From positions 186,001 to 250,000 of the forward strand of contig JAXMDM010000004.1 of assembly GCA_046348835.1 (NCBI GenBank): a stretch of DNA of 64,000 nucleotides, in the 5' to 3' direction. Both the position numbers and the translations under genes were made by a program. Position 1 is the first letter of the stretch, and every line of letters starts with the position of its first letter. The stretch comes from Defluviicoccus sp046348835 (GTDB lineage: Bacteria; Pseudomonadota; Alphaproteobacteria; Rhodospirillales; Defluviicoccaceae). Shown piece by piece: positions 8,485 through 17,001 of this stretch. The notes below the pieces were generated by a model, which worked only from the letters and a program-made list of their open reading frames with translations, did no database searches and had not been told where the DNA came from.

Positions 8485-8740
8485 CCTTTTACCCCATGTG
8501 TGTACCGTTGGTCGCGCTAGCGTGTATCACGCCGGCGCCGCCGCGCAAACGCTTCAGCGCGACCGGACCGCCGGCGCCGGTACCGATAAGCCCTCGCTCG
8601 CGGGCCGGGTGTCCCAGCGCAAAGGAAGGGCCAGCGGTGCAGTCGAAACGGAACTCAAGCAAGGGGCCATGAGTTATGGAATCAGCGGGTCCAAAAGGCC
8701 TGGCAGAGGCGGGGGCCGGTATGTACAAACGGAGGTGACT

Positions 8741-8818
8741 ATGCGCGGCGCGCTTCTTTGGCTGATCGGCATACCGATACCGGTCATCATTCTCCTTTAC
8801 CTGTTCCACGTTATCTGA
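8741..8818 (+). CDS. Very small membrane protein (25 aa)
   Basis: The sequence MRGALLWLIGIPIPVIILLY is followed by LFHVI. It is a single hydrophobic helix preceded by two basic/polar residues. The near-perfect ribosome binding site GGAGGTGACT ends right at the ATG at 8741, much better than any start for the longer in-frame reading from 8498, whose N-terminal part looks non-coding. Short proteins with this ALLWLIGIPIPIIILL pattern are, as far as I recall, found in many proteobacteria without a known role. It lies between queC (divergent) and arsC (convergent), followed by a hairpin. Confidence 0.7.
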   Translation: MRGALLWLIGIPIPVIILLYLFHVI

Positions 8819-8847
8819 GCCGGGTTCGTCTTCGGCTCCAGCGGGTC

Positions 8848-8872
8848 GCCGGTCCCTCCAGCCTGGACCGGC
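8848..8872. terminator. Hairpin between the 25-aa gene and arsC
   Basis: GCCGGTCC and GGACCGGC form a perfect 8-bp stem with a 9-base loop, between the convergent stop codons at 8818 and 8877. No T-tract follows on either strand, so termination is inferred from the position and stem. Confidence 0.45.
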
Positions 8873-8876
8873 CCAC

Positions 8877-9257
8877 CTAGCTCCCATCCTGGGCGCCACC
8901 CGGTGGCTTCGGCAGGATCTCCAGCACCGCCTCCTTCGGCCGGCAAAGGCGGACGCCCAGCGGTGAGACGACGATCGGCCGCTCGATCAGGATCGGGTGC
9001 GCCAGCATCTGGTCGATGAGGGCATCGTCGGTCAGCGACGGGTCGTCCAGGCCCAACTCGTCGTAGGGGGTGCCCTTGCGCCGCAACAGCGCCCGGGGAG
9101 TCATCCCCATCCGTGCGATCAGGTCGACGAGTTCGTCGCGGCTGGGCGGGGATTGTAGGTACTCGACGATCCGCGGCTCCTCACCGGCGGCGCGGATCAT
9201 CGCCAGCACGTTGCGTGAGGTGCCGCATTTGGGATTGTGGTAGATTGTCGTCGTCAT
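8877..9257 (-). CDS. arsC: Arsenate reductase (glutaredoxin-type ArsC family)
   Basis: The 126-residue protein has IYHNPKCGTSRNVL with the catalytic cysteine at residue 11 and its preceding histidine. It also has VEYLQSPPSRDEL, GMTPRALLRRKGTPYDELGL, and HPILIERPIVV with the arginine that stabilises the thiolate. These fit the glutathione/glutaredoxin-coupled ArsC family, which reduces arsenate to arsenite. No arsR, arsB or acr3 is nearby, so it could be a housekeeping YfgD/ArsC homologue. The ATG at 9257 precedes TTTIYHN directly, and the longer in-frame reading upstream is not supported. Confidence 0.92.
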   Translation of the reverse strand: MTTTIYHNPKCGTSRNVLAMIRAAGEEPRIVEYLQSPPSRDELVDLIARMGMTPRALLRRKGTPYDELGLDDPSLTDDALIDQMLAHPILIERPIVVSPLGVRLCRPKEAVLEILPKPPGGAQDGS

Positions 9258-9410
9258 CGGATTTGCGCCTCCTTGCGTTCCGCCATGCGGCCGGCCTTCG
9301 GGCGAGGCGGGGATGGCCCGCCTGCCCTTCCGCCGATACGCGAAAGGAGCGGATTGAGCAACCGCCGAGGGGGCGCCGGAGCGGGAATAGGTGGCAGCGA
9401 GGAGTCCCTC

Positions 9411-9794
9411 ATGCGGCAGATGCGGCGGAGCTGGGCGAAGGCGGTGGCGATGGTCGCCGGGCTCGCGGTCGGCGCGATGGTGGTACCGTCGCCCGGCCAT
9501 GGCGAATTGCGTAGTGTGTTTTTCCCGATCAAGCGCATCGTCTGCGACCGCAAGGCGCGCGCCTGCTACGACTATCTCGGCGCGTCGGTCCCGTTGACCC
9601 GCGCCCACCTGGGCGACGACTCCGCCACCATCCTCGAGCGGCGCATCCGCAAGGCGGGCAAGTCCTGGGATCCCACACACTTCACCCTCAGCAACGGCGT
9701 CGACTGCTGGACCGAAAAGAAGGTCTGCTACGTCCGGGCCGGCTCCGAGGACGTCGACCGGGAAACCACCGAGGCCCTGTTCGGCGCCCACTGA
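9411..9794 (+). CDS. Secreted YcgJ-like protein
   Basis: The 127-residue protein has a typical signal peptide (RRSWAKAVAMVAGLAVGAMV, cleavage near GHG-EL). The mature domain contains RIVCDRKARACYD, TRAHLGDDSA and FTLSNGVDCWTEKKVCY. Four cysteines in two C-x(5-7)-C pairs and the FTLSNGVDC segment resemble the YcgJ (Fels-1 prophage protein-like) family, whose function is unknown. The start at 9411 is supported by GAGGAG 7-8 bases upstream; the frame is open further upstream but without coding character. It is divergent from arsC and transcribed toward the sulfatase region. Confidence 0.75.
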   Translation: MRQMRRSWAKAVAMVAGLAVGAMVVPSPGHGELRSVFFPIKRIVCDRKARACYDYLGASVPLTRAHLGDDSATILERRIRKAGKSWDPTHFTLSNGVDCWTEKKVCYVRAGSEDVDRETTEALFGAH

Positions 9795-10044
9795 GGCGTT
9801 CATCCGCCTTCACCGGCAGTGGTGCGTAAGGCGGACTCGGGGGCCGAGGGACATTTATCCCCAGAGGCGGCTCGCGGCGGTGTTGGAGGTGGTTCCGATC
9901 ATCCGACAGGGCCGCGCCCACACATCGATGACGGTGGCGCGGAGGTGCCCCTGATTGGCCGCGCGAGGGTGACTTCGCCGACGGTTGACGGCTCACGTGT
10001 TTGCGGTTAGGTAAACCCTACTTAATCGATAGGGGTAATAGTGA

Positions 10045-11343
10045 ATGACCTGGCGTTTGTTTAGCCGCCGGCTCCGCCGCACGGCCGGCATCGTCTTCCA
10101 CGGATTGGCTTTCATAGCGGTGGCGGGGACGGCGCAGGCGGCACCGGACCAGCCCAATGTCATCCTCATCGTCGCCGACGACCTGGGCTATTCCGATGTG
10201 GGATTTCAGGGGAATCGGGACATCCAGACCCCCAACATCGACGCCCTCGCCGCGTCGGCGGTGGTCATGCGCCAGGGCTACACGTCCGCCTCCATCTGCA
10301 GTCCCAGCCGCGCCGGCTACATGACCGGCAAATACCAGCAGCGCTTCGGACACGAGAACAATATTCCCGGAAGCACCACCAATCCCGACATCGGTCTTCC
10401 GGTCGATCAGACCACGCTCGGAGACATGTTCAAGCAGGCGGGTTATGCCACCGGCACCATCGGCAAGTGGCACCTGGGCGCGGCACCCAGGTACCACCCC
10501 AACGCCCGAGGGTTCGACTACTTCTTCGGTACCCTCGCCACCCCCGACAGCTATTTCAATGCCGAGACGGCAAGCGTGAACAAGCTGCAGCGCAACGGGG
10601 TCGGGGTGCCGCTGAGAGGCTACCTCACCGATGTGTTCGCCGAGGACGCCGTCGCCTTCATCGACCGCAACCGGAGCCGGCCGTTCTTCCTCCACATGGC
10701 CTTTAACGCCCCCCACCTCCCGCATCAGGTGACGGCCAACTACCTGCGGCGCTACCCGAACCTCACCGGCGATCGCCAGGTCTATGCCGCCATGGTCTCG
10801 GCGCTCGACGATGGCGTCGGGCGGATCCTGGCCGAGGTCAACAGCCTGAGCCGTCCGACGGTGGTCGTCTTCATTTCCGACAACGGGGGACCCCTCGGGC
10901 AGGGCGCAACGAACAACCCCTTCCGCGGCGGCAAGGGAAGCACCTGGGAAGGCGGGGTGCGGGTCCCGTTCGTCATGCGCATCCCCGGCATCGGCCACAA
11001 GGTTTATGACCGACCGGTGGTGACCCGTGATTTCATGCCGACGTTCGCGGCGCTCGCCGGGACGAACCCGCCGGCCGGCCTCGACGGCGTCAACCTGTTG
11101 CCGTACCTCCGCGGCGACAAGTCCGGCAGCCCCCACGACTATCTGTTCTGGCGGATGAACGGCTCGAAGGCCAACGCGGTGCGGAACGGCGCCATCAAAA
11201 TCGTCGAGACGGGCACAGGCGTGCGCCAAACCTTCAACATCGACACCGACCCGGGCGAAAAGTCGCCGATCGCCCCGCCGGAGACAAACCTCCTCGGCGC
11301 CTACCAGGAATGGGCCGCCGAGATGGCCCGGCCCAAGTGGTAA
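10045..11343 (+). CDS. Exported sulfatase, copy 1
   Basis: The 432-residue protein has a signal peptide ending in TAQAA and a type I (S1) sulfatase domain. Visible features are PNVILIVADDLGYSDVG (metal-binding aspartates), the modification motif ICSPSRAGYMTGKY whose cysteine would become formylglycine, IGKWHLG, and FISDNGG. It should hydrolyse a sulfate ester in the periplasm, on an unknown substrate. The protein ends AEMARPKW. A second copy at 11770 shares most residues, including the C-terminus. The start is the ATG at 10045, just before the basic n-region; the ribosome binding site AGGGGTA is weak. No formylglycine-generating enzyme gene is in the window. Confidence 0.92.
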   Translation: MTWRLFSRRLRRTAGIVFHGLAFIAVAGTAQAAPDQPNVILIVADDLGYSDVGFQGNRDIQTPNIDALAASAVVMRQGYTSASICSPSRAGYMTGKYQQRFGHENNIPGSTTNPDIGLPVDQTTLGDMFKQAGYATGTIGKWHLGAAPRYHPNARGFDYFFGTLATPDSYFNAETASVNKLQRNGVGVPLRGYLTDVFAEDAVAFIDRNRSRPFFLHMAFNAPHLPHQVTANYLRRYPNLTGDRQVYAAMVSALDDGVGRILAEVNSLSRPTVVVFISDNGGPLGQGATNNPFRGGKGSTWEGGVRVPFVMRIPGIGHKVYDRPVVTRDFMPTFAALAGTNPPAGLDGVNLLPYLRGDKSGSPHDYLFWRMNGSKANAVRNGAIKIVETGTGVRQTFNIDTDPGEKSPIAPPETNLLGAYQEWAAEMARPKW

Positions 11344-11769
11344 GGATCGGTAAGCCGCGCCCGGAGAGGGAAGATGTAAGCAAGCTCGTGGTGAGCGGCC
11401 GGGCGTCGCGGCGGCGCGATGTCCGGCCCGCTTCCTCCGCCGCACAGCAACAGAGAGCGCCTCACGGAAAGACCGCCTGCCGGGGCAGTGATCTCTGCGT
11501 TTGACATCGACTGTCGCTAGCAGGCCCGTTGAACGGAGCTGTGCCCAGTGTGCGTAGGCTCTGGGCATCAGGTATTACGTGCCTATACTGGGGTGTCCCC
11601 CGTTCAATGACTAGTCGAAGGCGTCCTTTGCCTTGTGTGCGTGCATTTACCCCCGTATGATCCCTGACACGCCTTCTCCGGTGGCGGTACGGCGTTAGTT
11701 GCGCCGCCTTCCCCGTACCCGAGACAACCGTGGTGTGGCGAAACAAAATACACATAGGGGGAGTAGACG
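11344..11769. other. 426-bp spacer between the sulfatase copies
   Basis: I see no convincing gene here. The first 90 bases contain the 31-bp element that is also found after the second copy. From about 11500 the base composition is visibly lower in G+C than the coding regions. GTTTGACATCG near 11502 has a consensus-like -35 (TTGACA) but no matching -10 at the right spacing. GGGGGAG just before 11770 is the ribosome binding site of copy 2. Confidence 0.5.
11401..11431 (+). repeat. 31-bp direct repeat after sulfatase copy 1
   Basis: This segment begins GGGCGTCGCGGCGG and matches 13139-13169 at 28 of 31 bases. It lies 58 bases after the stop of copy 1; its partner lies 74 bases after the stop of copy 2. 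It shows that the duplicated unit included 3' flanking DNA. Confidence 0.6.
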
Positions 11770-13065
11770 ATGATACGGGGCCTGATCCGACGGCGACTGT
11801 GGACGACAGTCGGTGTGGTTCTTCCTCTGCTGGGACTTGCCGTATGGGCGGGGGCGGCGGAGGCGGCACCGGACCAGCCGAATGTCGTCCTCATCGTCGC
11901 CGACGACCTGGGCTATTCCGATGTGGGGTTTCAAGGGAGTGGGGACATCCGGACCCCCAACATCGATGCCCTCGCCGCGTCGGGGGTGATCATGCGCCAG
12001 GGCTACTCGTCGGCGTCCACCTGCAGTCCCAGCCGCGCCGGCTACATGACCGGCAAATACCAGCAGCGCTTCGGGCATGAGAACAACCCGCCGAGTACCG
12101 CGCCGGATCCCGACATCGGTCTTCCCGTCGACCAGGTCACGCTGGGCGACATGTTCAAGCAGGCCGGCTACGCCACCGCCACCATCGGCAAGTGGCACCT
12201 CGGCACCGCGCCCGAATATCACCCCAACGTCCGCGGCTTCGATTACTTCTTCGGTACCCTTGCCACGCCCAAAAGTTATTTCGATCCGAAGCCCGAGAGC
12301 GTGAACAAGCTGCAGCGCAACGGGGTGGCGGTGCCGCTGAACGGCTACCTGACCGATGTTTTCGCCGCGGACGCGGTCGAGTTCATCGAGAACAACCGGG
12401 ACCGGCCGTTCTTCCTCCACATGGCCTTCAACGCCCCTCACATCCCCTATGAGGTGACGACCAAGTACCTCGATCGCTACCCGGACCTCACCGGCGATCG
12501 CCAGCTCTATGCCGCCATGGTCTCGGCACTCGACGACGGCGTCGGCCGCATCCTCGCCGAGATCGATACCCTCACCCGCCCGACGGTGGTCGTGTTCATC
12601 TCCGACAACGGCGGGGCAGTGGGCATAGGCGCCACCAACGCCCCCTTGAGGGACTCCAAGGGGAGCACGTGGGAAGGCGGTATTCGCGTTCCGTTCGTCA
12701 TGCGCATTCCCGGCATCGACCCCAAGGTCTATCACAGGCCGGTGGTGACCCGTGATTTCATGCCGACGTTCGCGGCCCTCGCCGGGACGGCCCCACCCGC
12801 CGACCTCGACGGCGTCAACCTGCTGCCGTACCTCTCCGGAGACGACACCGGGTATCCCCACGATTACCTGTTTTGGCGGATGAGGGGCTCGGTAGCCAAC
12901 GCCGCGAGGAACATCACCACCAAGACCGTCGAACCGGCCAGCGGCGGACGTCTAACCTTCGCCATCAAGGACGACCCCGAGGAGCAGTACCCCATCGCCG
13001 ACGACCCCCAACTCATCAGCGCCTACGAGGAGTGGGCGGCCGAGATGATTCCGCCCAAGTGGTAG
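11770..13065 (+). CDS. Exported sulfatase, copy 2
   Basis: The 431-residue protein is collinear with copy 1 at 10045: signal peptide (LPLLGLAVWAGAAEAA), PNVVLIVADDLGYSDVG, the formylglycine site TCSPSRAGYMTGKY, IGKWHLG, FISDNGG and the C-terminus AEMIPPKW. Differences cluster in the signal peptide, the loop after GHENN, and the C-terminal 60 residues, which in this fold often shape substrate choice. The ribosome binding site GGGGGAG is strong, unlike that of copy 1, so this copy may be the better expressed. The two genes are separated by 426 bases and probably have separate promoters. The substrate is unknown. Confidence 0.92.
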   Translation: MIRGLIRRRLWTTVGVVLPLLGLAVWAGAAEAAPDQPNVVLIVADDLGYSDVGFQGSGDIRTPNIDALAASGVIMRQGYSSASTCSPSRAGYMTGKYQQRFGHENNPPSTAPDPDIGLPVDQVTLGDMFKQAGYATATIGKWHLGTAPEYHPNVRGFDYFFGTLATPKSYFDPKPESVNKLQRNGVAVPLNGYLTDVFAADAVEFIENNRDRPFFLHMAFNAPHIPYEVTTKYLDRYPDLTGDRQLYAAMVSALDDGVGRILAEIDTLTRPTVVVFISDNGGAVGIGATNAPLRDSKGSTWEGGIRVPFVMRIPGIDPKVYHRPVVTRDFMPTFAALAGTAPPADLDGVNLLPYLSGDDTGYPHDYLFWRMRGSVANAARNITTKTVEPASGGRLTFAIKDDPEEQYPIADDPQLISAYEEWAAEMIPPKW

Positions 13066-13074
13066 GCGTGGCCA

Positions 13075-13113
13075 CCCGCCCGCGTGGCGGCACTCCATAA
13101 CCCCACGGGCGGG
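13075..13113 (+). terminator. Hairpin after sulfatase copy 2
   Basis: CCCGCCCG at 13075-13082 pairs with CGGGCGGG at 13106-13113, with extra partial pairing of GTGG/CCAC inside the loop. It starts 10 bases after the stop codon. No T-run follows. Confidence 0.4.
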
Positions 13114-13138
13114 ACCCAGCGGCGGGAAACCCAGGGGC

Positions 13139-13169
13139 GGGCGTCGCGGCGGTGCGACGTCCGGTCCGC
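13139..13169 (+). repeat. 31-bp direct repeat after sulfatase copy 2
   Basis: This is the partner of 11401-11431 (28 of 31 bases identical), in the same orientation and at a similar distance after the stop codon. Confidence 0.6.
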
Positions 13170-13260
13170 ATCCTTCGTGCACCCAAGCGGATGCCGCTGA
13201 TGCTCGGGGTGGTGCTCCGGAGTGGCGCTTCGGGGCGAGCCCGGCTAGCATCGCGCTCCC

Positions 13261-14451
13261 ATGCTGAACCCACGCCTTGCCCACCTCGTTGACTATCCCT
13301 TCGACCGGCTTCGTGCCCTGCTGCGCGACGTCTCGCCGCCACGCGGTCTGGTCCAGCATTGGCTGTCGGTGGGGGAGCCGCGGCACGCCCCGCCGGACAT
13401 GCTGCAGGAGACATTGTTCCGCCACAGCGACGGCTGGGGCCGCTACCCGCCGGTGGAGGGAACCCCGGAGTTCCGCCAGGCGGTGGCCGACTGGCTCAAC
13501 CGCCGCTACCGGCTTCCCGCCGGCCTCGTCGACCCCGATCGGCACGTGCTGCCGGTCGCCGGCACCCGCGAAGCCCTGTTCCTAATCGCCACCGTCGTCC
13601 TCGATGCCGCCTCGTCCGCGAACCCGCCGGTCGTGGTCATGCCGAATCCGTTTTACCAGGTGTACTACGGCGCGGCGGTGCTGGCCGGGGCCGAACCCTG
13701 CTACCTGCCGGCCACCGCCGCCACCGGCTTCCTGCCGCGCCCGGACGATCTGCCGCCCGCCGCACTGGACCGGGTTCGGCTGATCTACCTGTGCTCCCCC
13801 GCCAACCCGCAGGGCGCCTCCCTCAGCCGGGCTGATCTCCTTGGCTGGATCGGCCTCGCCCGTGCCCGCGACGCCCTTCTCGTCGTCGACGAATGCTATG
13901 CCGAGATCTACGACCGGGTGCAGCCCCCGGGCGCCCTCGAGGCGTGCGCCGACCTCGGCTGCGGGCTGGCCAACGTCCTCGTCTTCCATTCGCTGTCGAA
14001 GCGATCGAGCGTTCCCGGGCTGCGGTCGGGGTTCGTCGCCGGCGATGCCCGGGTCATCGACTCCTTCCGCCGGGTGCGCGCCTTCGGCGGGGCCGCCCAG
14101 CCGTTGCCGGTGCTGGCGGCGAGCGCCGCCTTGTGGCGGGACGAGGCCCACGTCGCCGCCAACCGGGCCCTCTACCGCAGCAAGCTCGATATCGCCGAGC
14201 GGCTGTTGTCGGGACGATTCGGCTTTTATCGCCCCGCCGGCGGCTTCTTCCTCTGGCTCGACGTCGGCGACGGCGAGGCAGCGGCCGTCCGCCTGTGGTC
14301 GGAAGCGGGGGTGCGTGTGCTGCCCGGACGCTATCTGGCCAAGCCGGATAGCCGGTTTGGCGATCCGGGCCGCCCGTTCATCCGGATCGCCCTGATCGAG
14401 AGCCCGGCGGCGACAGAAGACGCTTTAACGCGACTTGTTAGCATTTTATAA
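13261..14451 (+). CDS. dapC: PLP-dependent aminotransferase class I/II, probably N-succinyldiaminopimelate aminotransferase
   Basis: The 396-residue protein is a fold-type I aminotransferase: LSVGEPRHAPPD, YPPVEGTPEFRQAVADWL, LCSPANPQGA with the conserved Asn-Pro, VVDECYAEIY, and HSLSKRSSVPGLRSGF with the PLP-binding lysine. The final part has the substrate-carboxylate arginine in RPFIRIAL. Among alphaproteobacteria this gene directly before ftsK is usually annotated as DapC-like, acting in lysine and diaminopimelate synthesis; specificity cannot be proven from sequence. ftsK begins 37 bases downstream, so the two are likely cotranscribed. No strong ribosome binding site precedes the ATG. Confidence 0.82.
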   Translation: MLNPRLAHLVDYPFDRLRALLRDVSPPRGLVQHWLSVGEPRHAPPDMLQETLFRHSDGWGRYPPVEGTPEFRQAVADWLNRRYRLPAGLVDPDRHVLPVAGTREALFLIATVVLDAASSANPPVVVMPNPFYQVYYGAAVLAGAEPCYLPATAATGFLPRPDDLPPAALDRVRLIYLCSPANPQGASLSRADLLGWIGLARARDALLVVDECYAEIYDRVQPPGALEACADLGCGLANVLVFHSLSKRSSVPGLRSGFVAGDARVIDSFRRVRAFGGAAQPLPVLAASAALWRDEAHVAANRALYRSKLDIAERLLSGRFGFYRPAGGFFLWLDVGDGEAAAVRLWSEAGVRVLPGRYLAKPDSRFGDPGRPFIRIALIESPAATEDALTRLVSIL

Positions 14452-14487
14452 GAACCCATTGCTTTCGCCACGTATGGGCGCTCGTCG

Positions 14488-16887
14488 ATGATCCGGACCG
14501 GCACTGCCTCGATCCTGCCGGTGGGCACGGCGGACCTGATCAGGCGGCGCGTATCGGAGCTGGGCGGCCTCGCCCTGCTGGCGTTCGCCCTCCTCCTGTC
14601 CGCCGTGCTCGCCGGCTTCAATCCCGGCGATCCTTCCTTCAATCATGCCACCGAGGCGACGCCGACCAACCTGTTCGGCCGCCCGGGCGCCTACACCGCC
14701 GATCTGTTGCTGCAGGGTTTCGGCTGGGCGACGCTCGTTCTCGCCCTCGGGCCGGCGGCCTGGGGCTGGCGGCTGCTCCGCAACTTGCCGGTGCGGCGGC
14801 CGGTGCTGCGCGCCCTCGCCCTCGCCCTGGCCTTGCCGGCGTTGGCCACCGCCCTGTCGCGCCTGCCGGAGATGCCGGGCGTCCCCCTCCTCGCCGGTGC
14901 CGGCGGGGTCGTCGGCGCGATCGGCATGCGGGGCGGCCTCGCCCTCCTCGGCGGCGCCCACGTGGGTGGCGGCGATATCACCATGGTCGTCCTCATCGCC
15001 CTGGCGCTGGCCGGCCTCTGCTTCGCCTACGGCGCCGGCCTCTCCTTCGCCGACTGGCACCAGATGGTGCGGGCGCCCGCCGGCGTCATCCGCGCCGGTC
15101 GCCGCCTGGCCCGCCGGACCGCCACCGCCTGGTCCGGCCTCGCCGACCGCATCGACGATCTACGCTGGCGCCACGCGCCGCCGCCCCTCCCCACCGACGA
15201 CGCCGACGACGTCGATGACGCCGACACGGAAGACGGGGCCCCGCCGCGGGCGACCCGCGCGCCGGAGGCTCTGGTCGAATCCGCGCCCGCCGCCCGGCGG
15301 GCCGCCCGCACCGCCCGCGGCCGCGGTTCCCGCCGCGGCGAGGCCGGCAGCCAGGGTCGCCTCGACTTCGACCCACCGTCCCGCCACCGGCTGCCGCCCG
15401 CCGATCTGCTGCGGGCGACGCCACCCCTGCAACCGGATGCCCAGCTGGGCCGGTCGGCGCTGGAGCAGAATGCGCGCATGCTGAAGGGCGTCCTCGACGA
15501 CTTCAGCGTCCGCGGCGAGATCGTCAAGGTGCGGCCGGGGCCGGTGGTCACCCTCTATGAGCTGGAGCCCGCGCCGGGCATCAAGAGTAGCCGGGTCATC
15601 GGCCTCGCCGACGACATCGCCCGCTCCATGAGCGCTGTCGCCGCCCGCGTCGCGGTGATCCCCGGACGCAACGTCATCGGCATCGAGCTTCCCAATCAGC
15701 GGCGCGAGATCGTCGGCCTACGCGAGCTGCTGAGCGACGACAGCTTCGGCCGCTCCGGCAGCGGTTCGGGCGAGGGCGCCGCCGCGCTCAATCTCGCCCT
15801 CGGCCGCGACATCGGCGGCACTCCCGTCGTCGTCGACCTGGCCCGCATGCCGCACCTGCTCATCGCCGGCACCACCGGCTCCGGCAAGTCCGTCGCCATC
15901 AACGCGATGATCCTGTCGCTGCTCTACCGGCTGTCCCCCGCCGACTGCAAGTTCATCATGATCGACCCGAAGATGCTGGAGCTGTCCGTCTACGACGGCA
16001 TCCCGCATCTCCTCGCACCGGTGGTCACCGAGCCCGGCAAGGCGGTCACCGCGTTGAAGTGGACGGTGCGCGAGATGGAGGAGCGCTATCGGGCCATGTC
16101 GCAGCTGGGCGTCCGCAATGTCGCCGGCTTCAATCAGCGGGTCGACGAGGCGCTGCGTAAGGGCGAGACGCTGGTCCGTCGGGTGCAGACCGGCTACGAC
16201 GACGACGGCCAGCCGGTGTTCGAGGAACAGCCGCTGGATCTGACCCGGCTGCCGCTGATCGTCGTCGTCGTCGACGAAATGGCCGATCTGATGATGGTCG
16301 CCGGCAAGGACATCGAAACCGCCGTCCAGCGCCTGTCGCAGATGGCGCGGGCCGCCGGCATCCACCTGATCATGGCCACCCAGCGGCCCTCGGTCGACGT
16401 CATCACCGGCACCATCAAGGCCAACTTCCCCACCCGCATCTCCTTCCAGGTCTCGTCCAAGATCGACAGCCGGACCATCCTCGGCGAGCCCGGTGCCGAG
16501 CAGCTCTTGGGCCAGGGCGACATGCTGTTCATGGCGGCGGGCGGCCGGGTGACCCGCATCCACGGCCCGTTCGTCTCCGACAGCGACGTCGACGCCGTGG
16601 TCAAGTTCCTGAAAACGCAAGGCGAGCCCGAATACATCGAGGCCATCACCGAGGCCGAGGACGAGGCCGCGGCGGCGATCCTCGAAGATACGGAGGGCGA
16701 CGACCTCTACACCGAGGCGGTGGAGGTGGTGCGTCGGGAAGGCAAGGTTTCCACCAGTTTCATTCAGCGCCGGCTGCAGATCGGCTACAATCGCGCCGCC
16801 CGCATCGTCGAGCGGATGGAAGCGGAAGGGATGGTCTCGAAGCCGGACCGGGTCGGCCGTCGCGAAGTCCTGGGCAGCGCCGCCTGA
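14488..16887 (+). CDS. ftsK: DNA translocase FtsK
   Basis: The 799-residue protein has an N-terminal membrane domain with about four hydrophobic helices in the first 190 residues, then an acidic and arginine-rich linker (about 230-310). The RecA-like motor follows with Walker A GTTGSGKSVAIN and Walker B IVVVVDEMADLMM. The C-terminal gamma winged-helix domain (YTEAVEVVRREGKVSTSFIQ) reads KOPS-type polar sequences. FtsK pumps chromosomal DNA through the closing septum and activates XerCD at dif. The linker is short compared with enterobacterial FtsK, as is usual for this class. It follows the aminotransferase by 37 bases; lolA follows about 115 bases later. Confidence 0.97.
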   Translation: MIRTGTASILPVGTADLIRRRVSELGGLALLAFALLLSAVLAGFNPGDPSFNHATEATPTNLFGRPGAYTADLLLQGFGWATLVLALGPAAWGWRLLRNLPVRRPVLRALALALALPALATALSRLPEMPGVPLLAGAGGVVGAIGMRGGLALLGGAHVGGGDITMVVLIALALAGLCFAYGAGLSFADWHQMVRAPAGVIRAGRRLARRTATAWSGLADRIDDLRWRHAPPPLPTDDADDVDDADTEDGAPPRATRAPEALVESAPAARRAARTARGRGSRRGEAGSQGRLDFDPPSRHRLPPADLLRATPPLQPDAQLGRSALEQNARMLKGVLDDFSVRGEIVKVRPGPVVTLYELEPAPGIKSSRVIGLADDIARSMSAVAARVAVIPGRNVIGIELPNQRREIVGLRELLSDDSFGRSGSGSGEGAAALNLALGRDIGGTPVVVDLARMPHLLIAGTTGSGKSVAINAMILSLLYRLSPADCKFIMIDPKMLELSVYDGIPHLLAPVVTEPGKAVTALKWTVREMEERYRAMSQLGVRNVAGFNQRVDEALRKGETLVRRVQTGYDDDGQPVFEEQPLDLTRLPLIVVVVDEMADLMMVAGKDIETAVQRLSQMARAAGIHLIMATQRPSVDVITGTIKANFPTRISFQVSSKIDSRTILGEPGAEQLLGQGDMLFMAAGGRVTRIHGPFVSDSDVDAVVKFLKTQGEPEYIEAITEAEDEAAAAILEDTEGDDLYTEAVEVVRREGKVSTSFIQRRLQIGYNRAARIVERMEAEGMVSKPDRVGRREVLGSAA

Positions 16888-17001
16888 ACCTTCCGTCCGG
16901 TCTGTCGGAAACGCCTCCCTACCGGCTTTGTCAGGGCAGGCGTGCGCCCGGGGAGATCACAGAGGCCGGGCACATCACAGAGGAAGGACCCGAACCCGAT
17001 C

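Noticed and set aside
9819..10010. 63-aa ORF before the sulfatase
   Set aside because: There is no ribosome binding site, the residue mix is random-looking and there is no hydrophobic or conserved segment.
11500..11530. Sigma-70 promoter around GTTTGACATCG
   Set aside because: The -35 looks good but no -10 hexamer follows at 16-18 bases.
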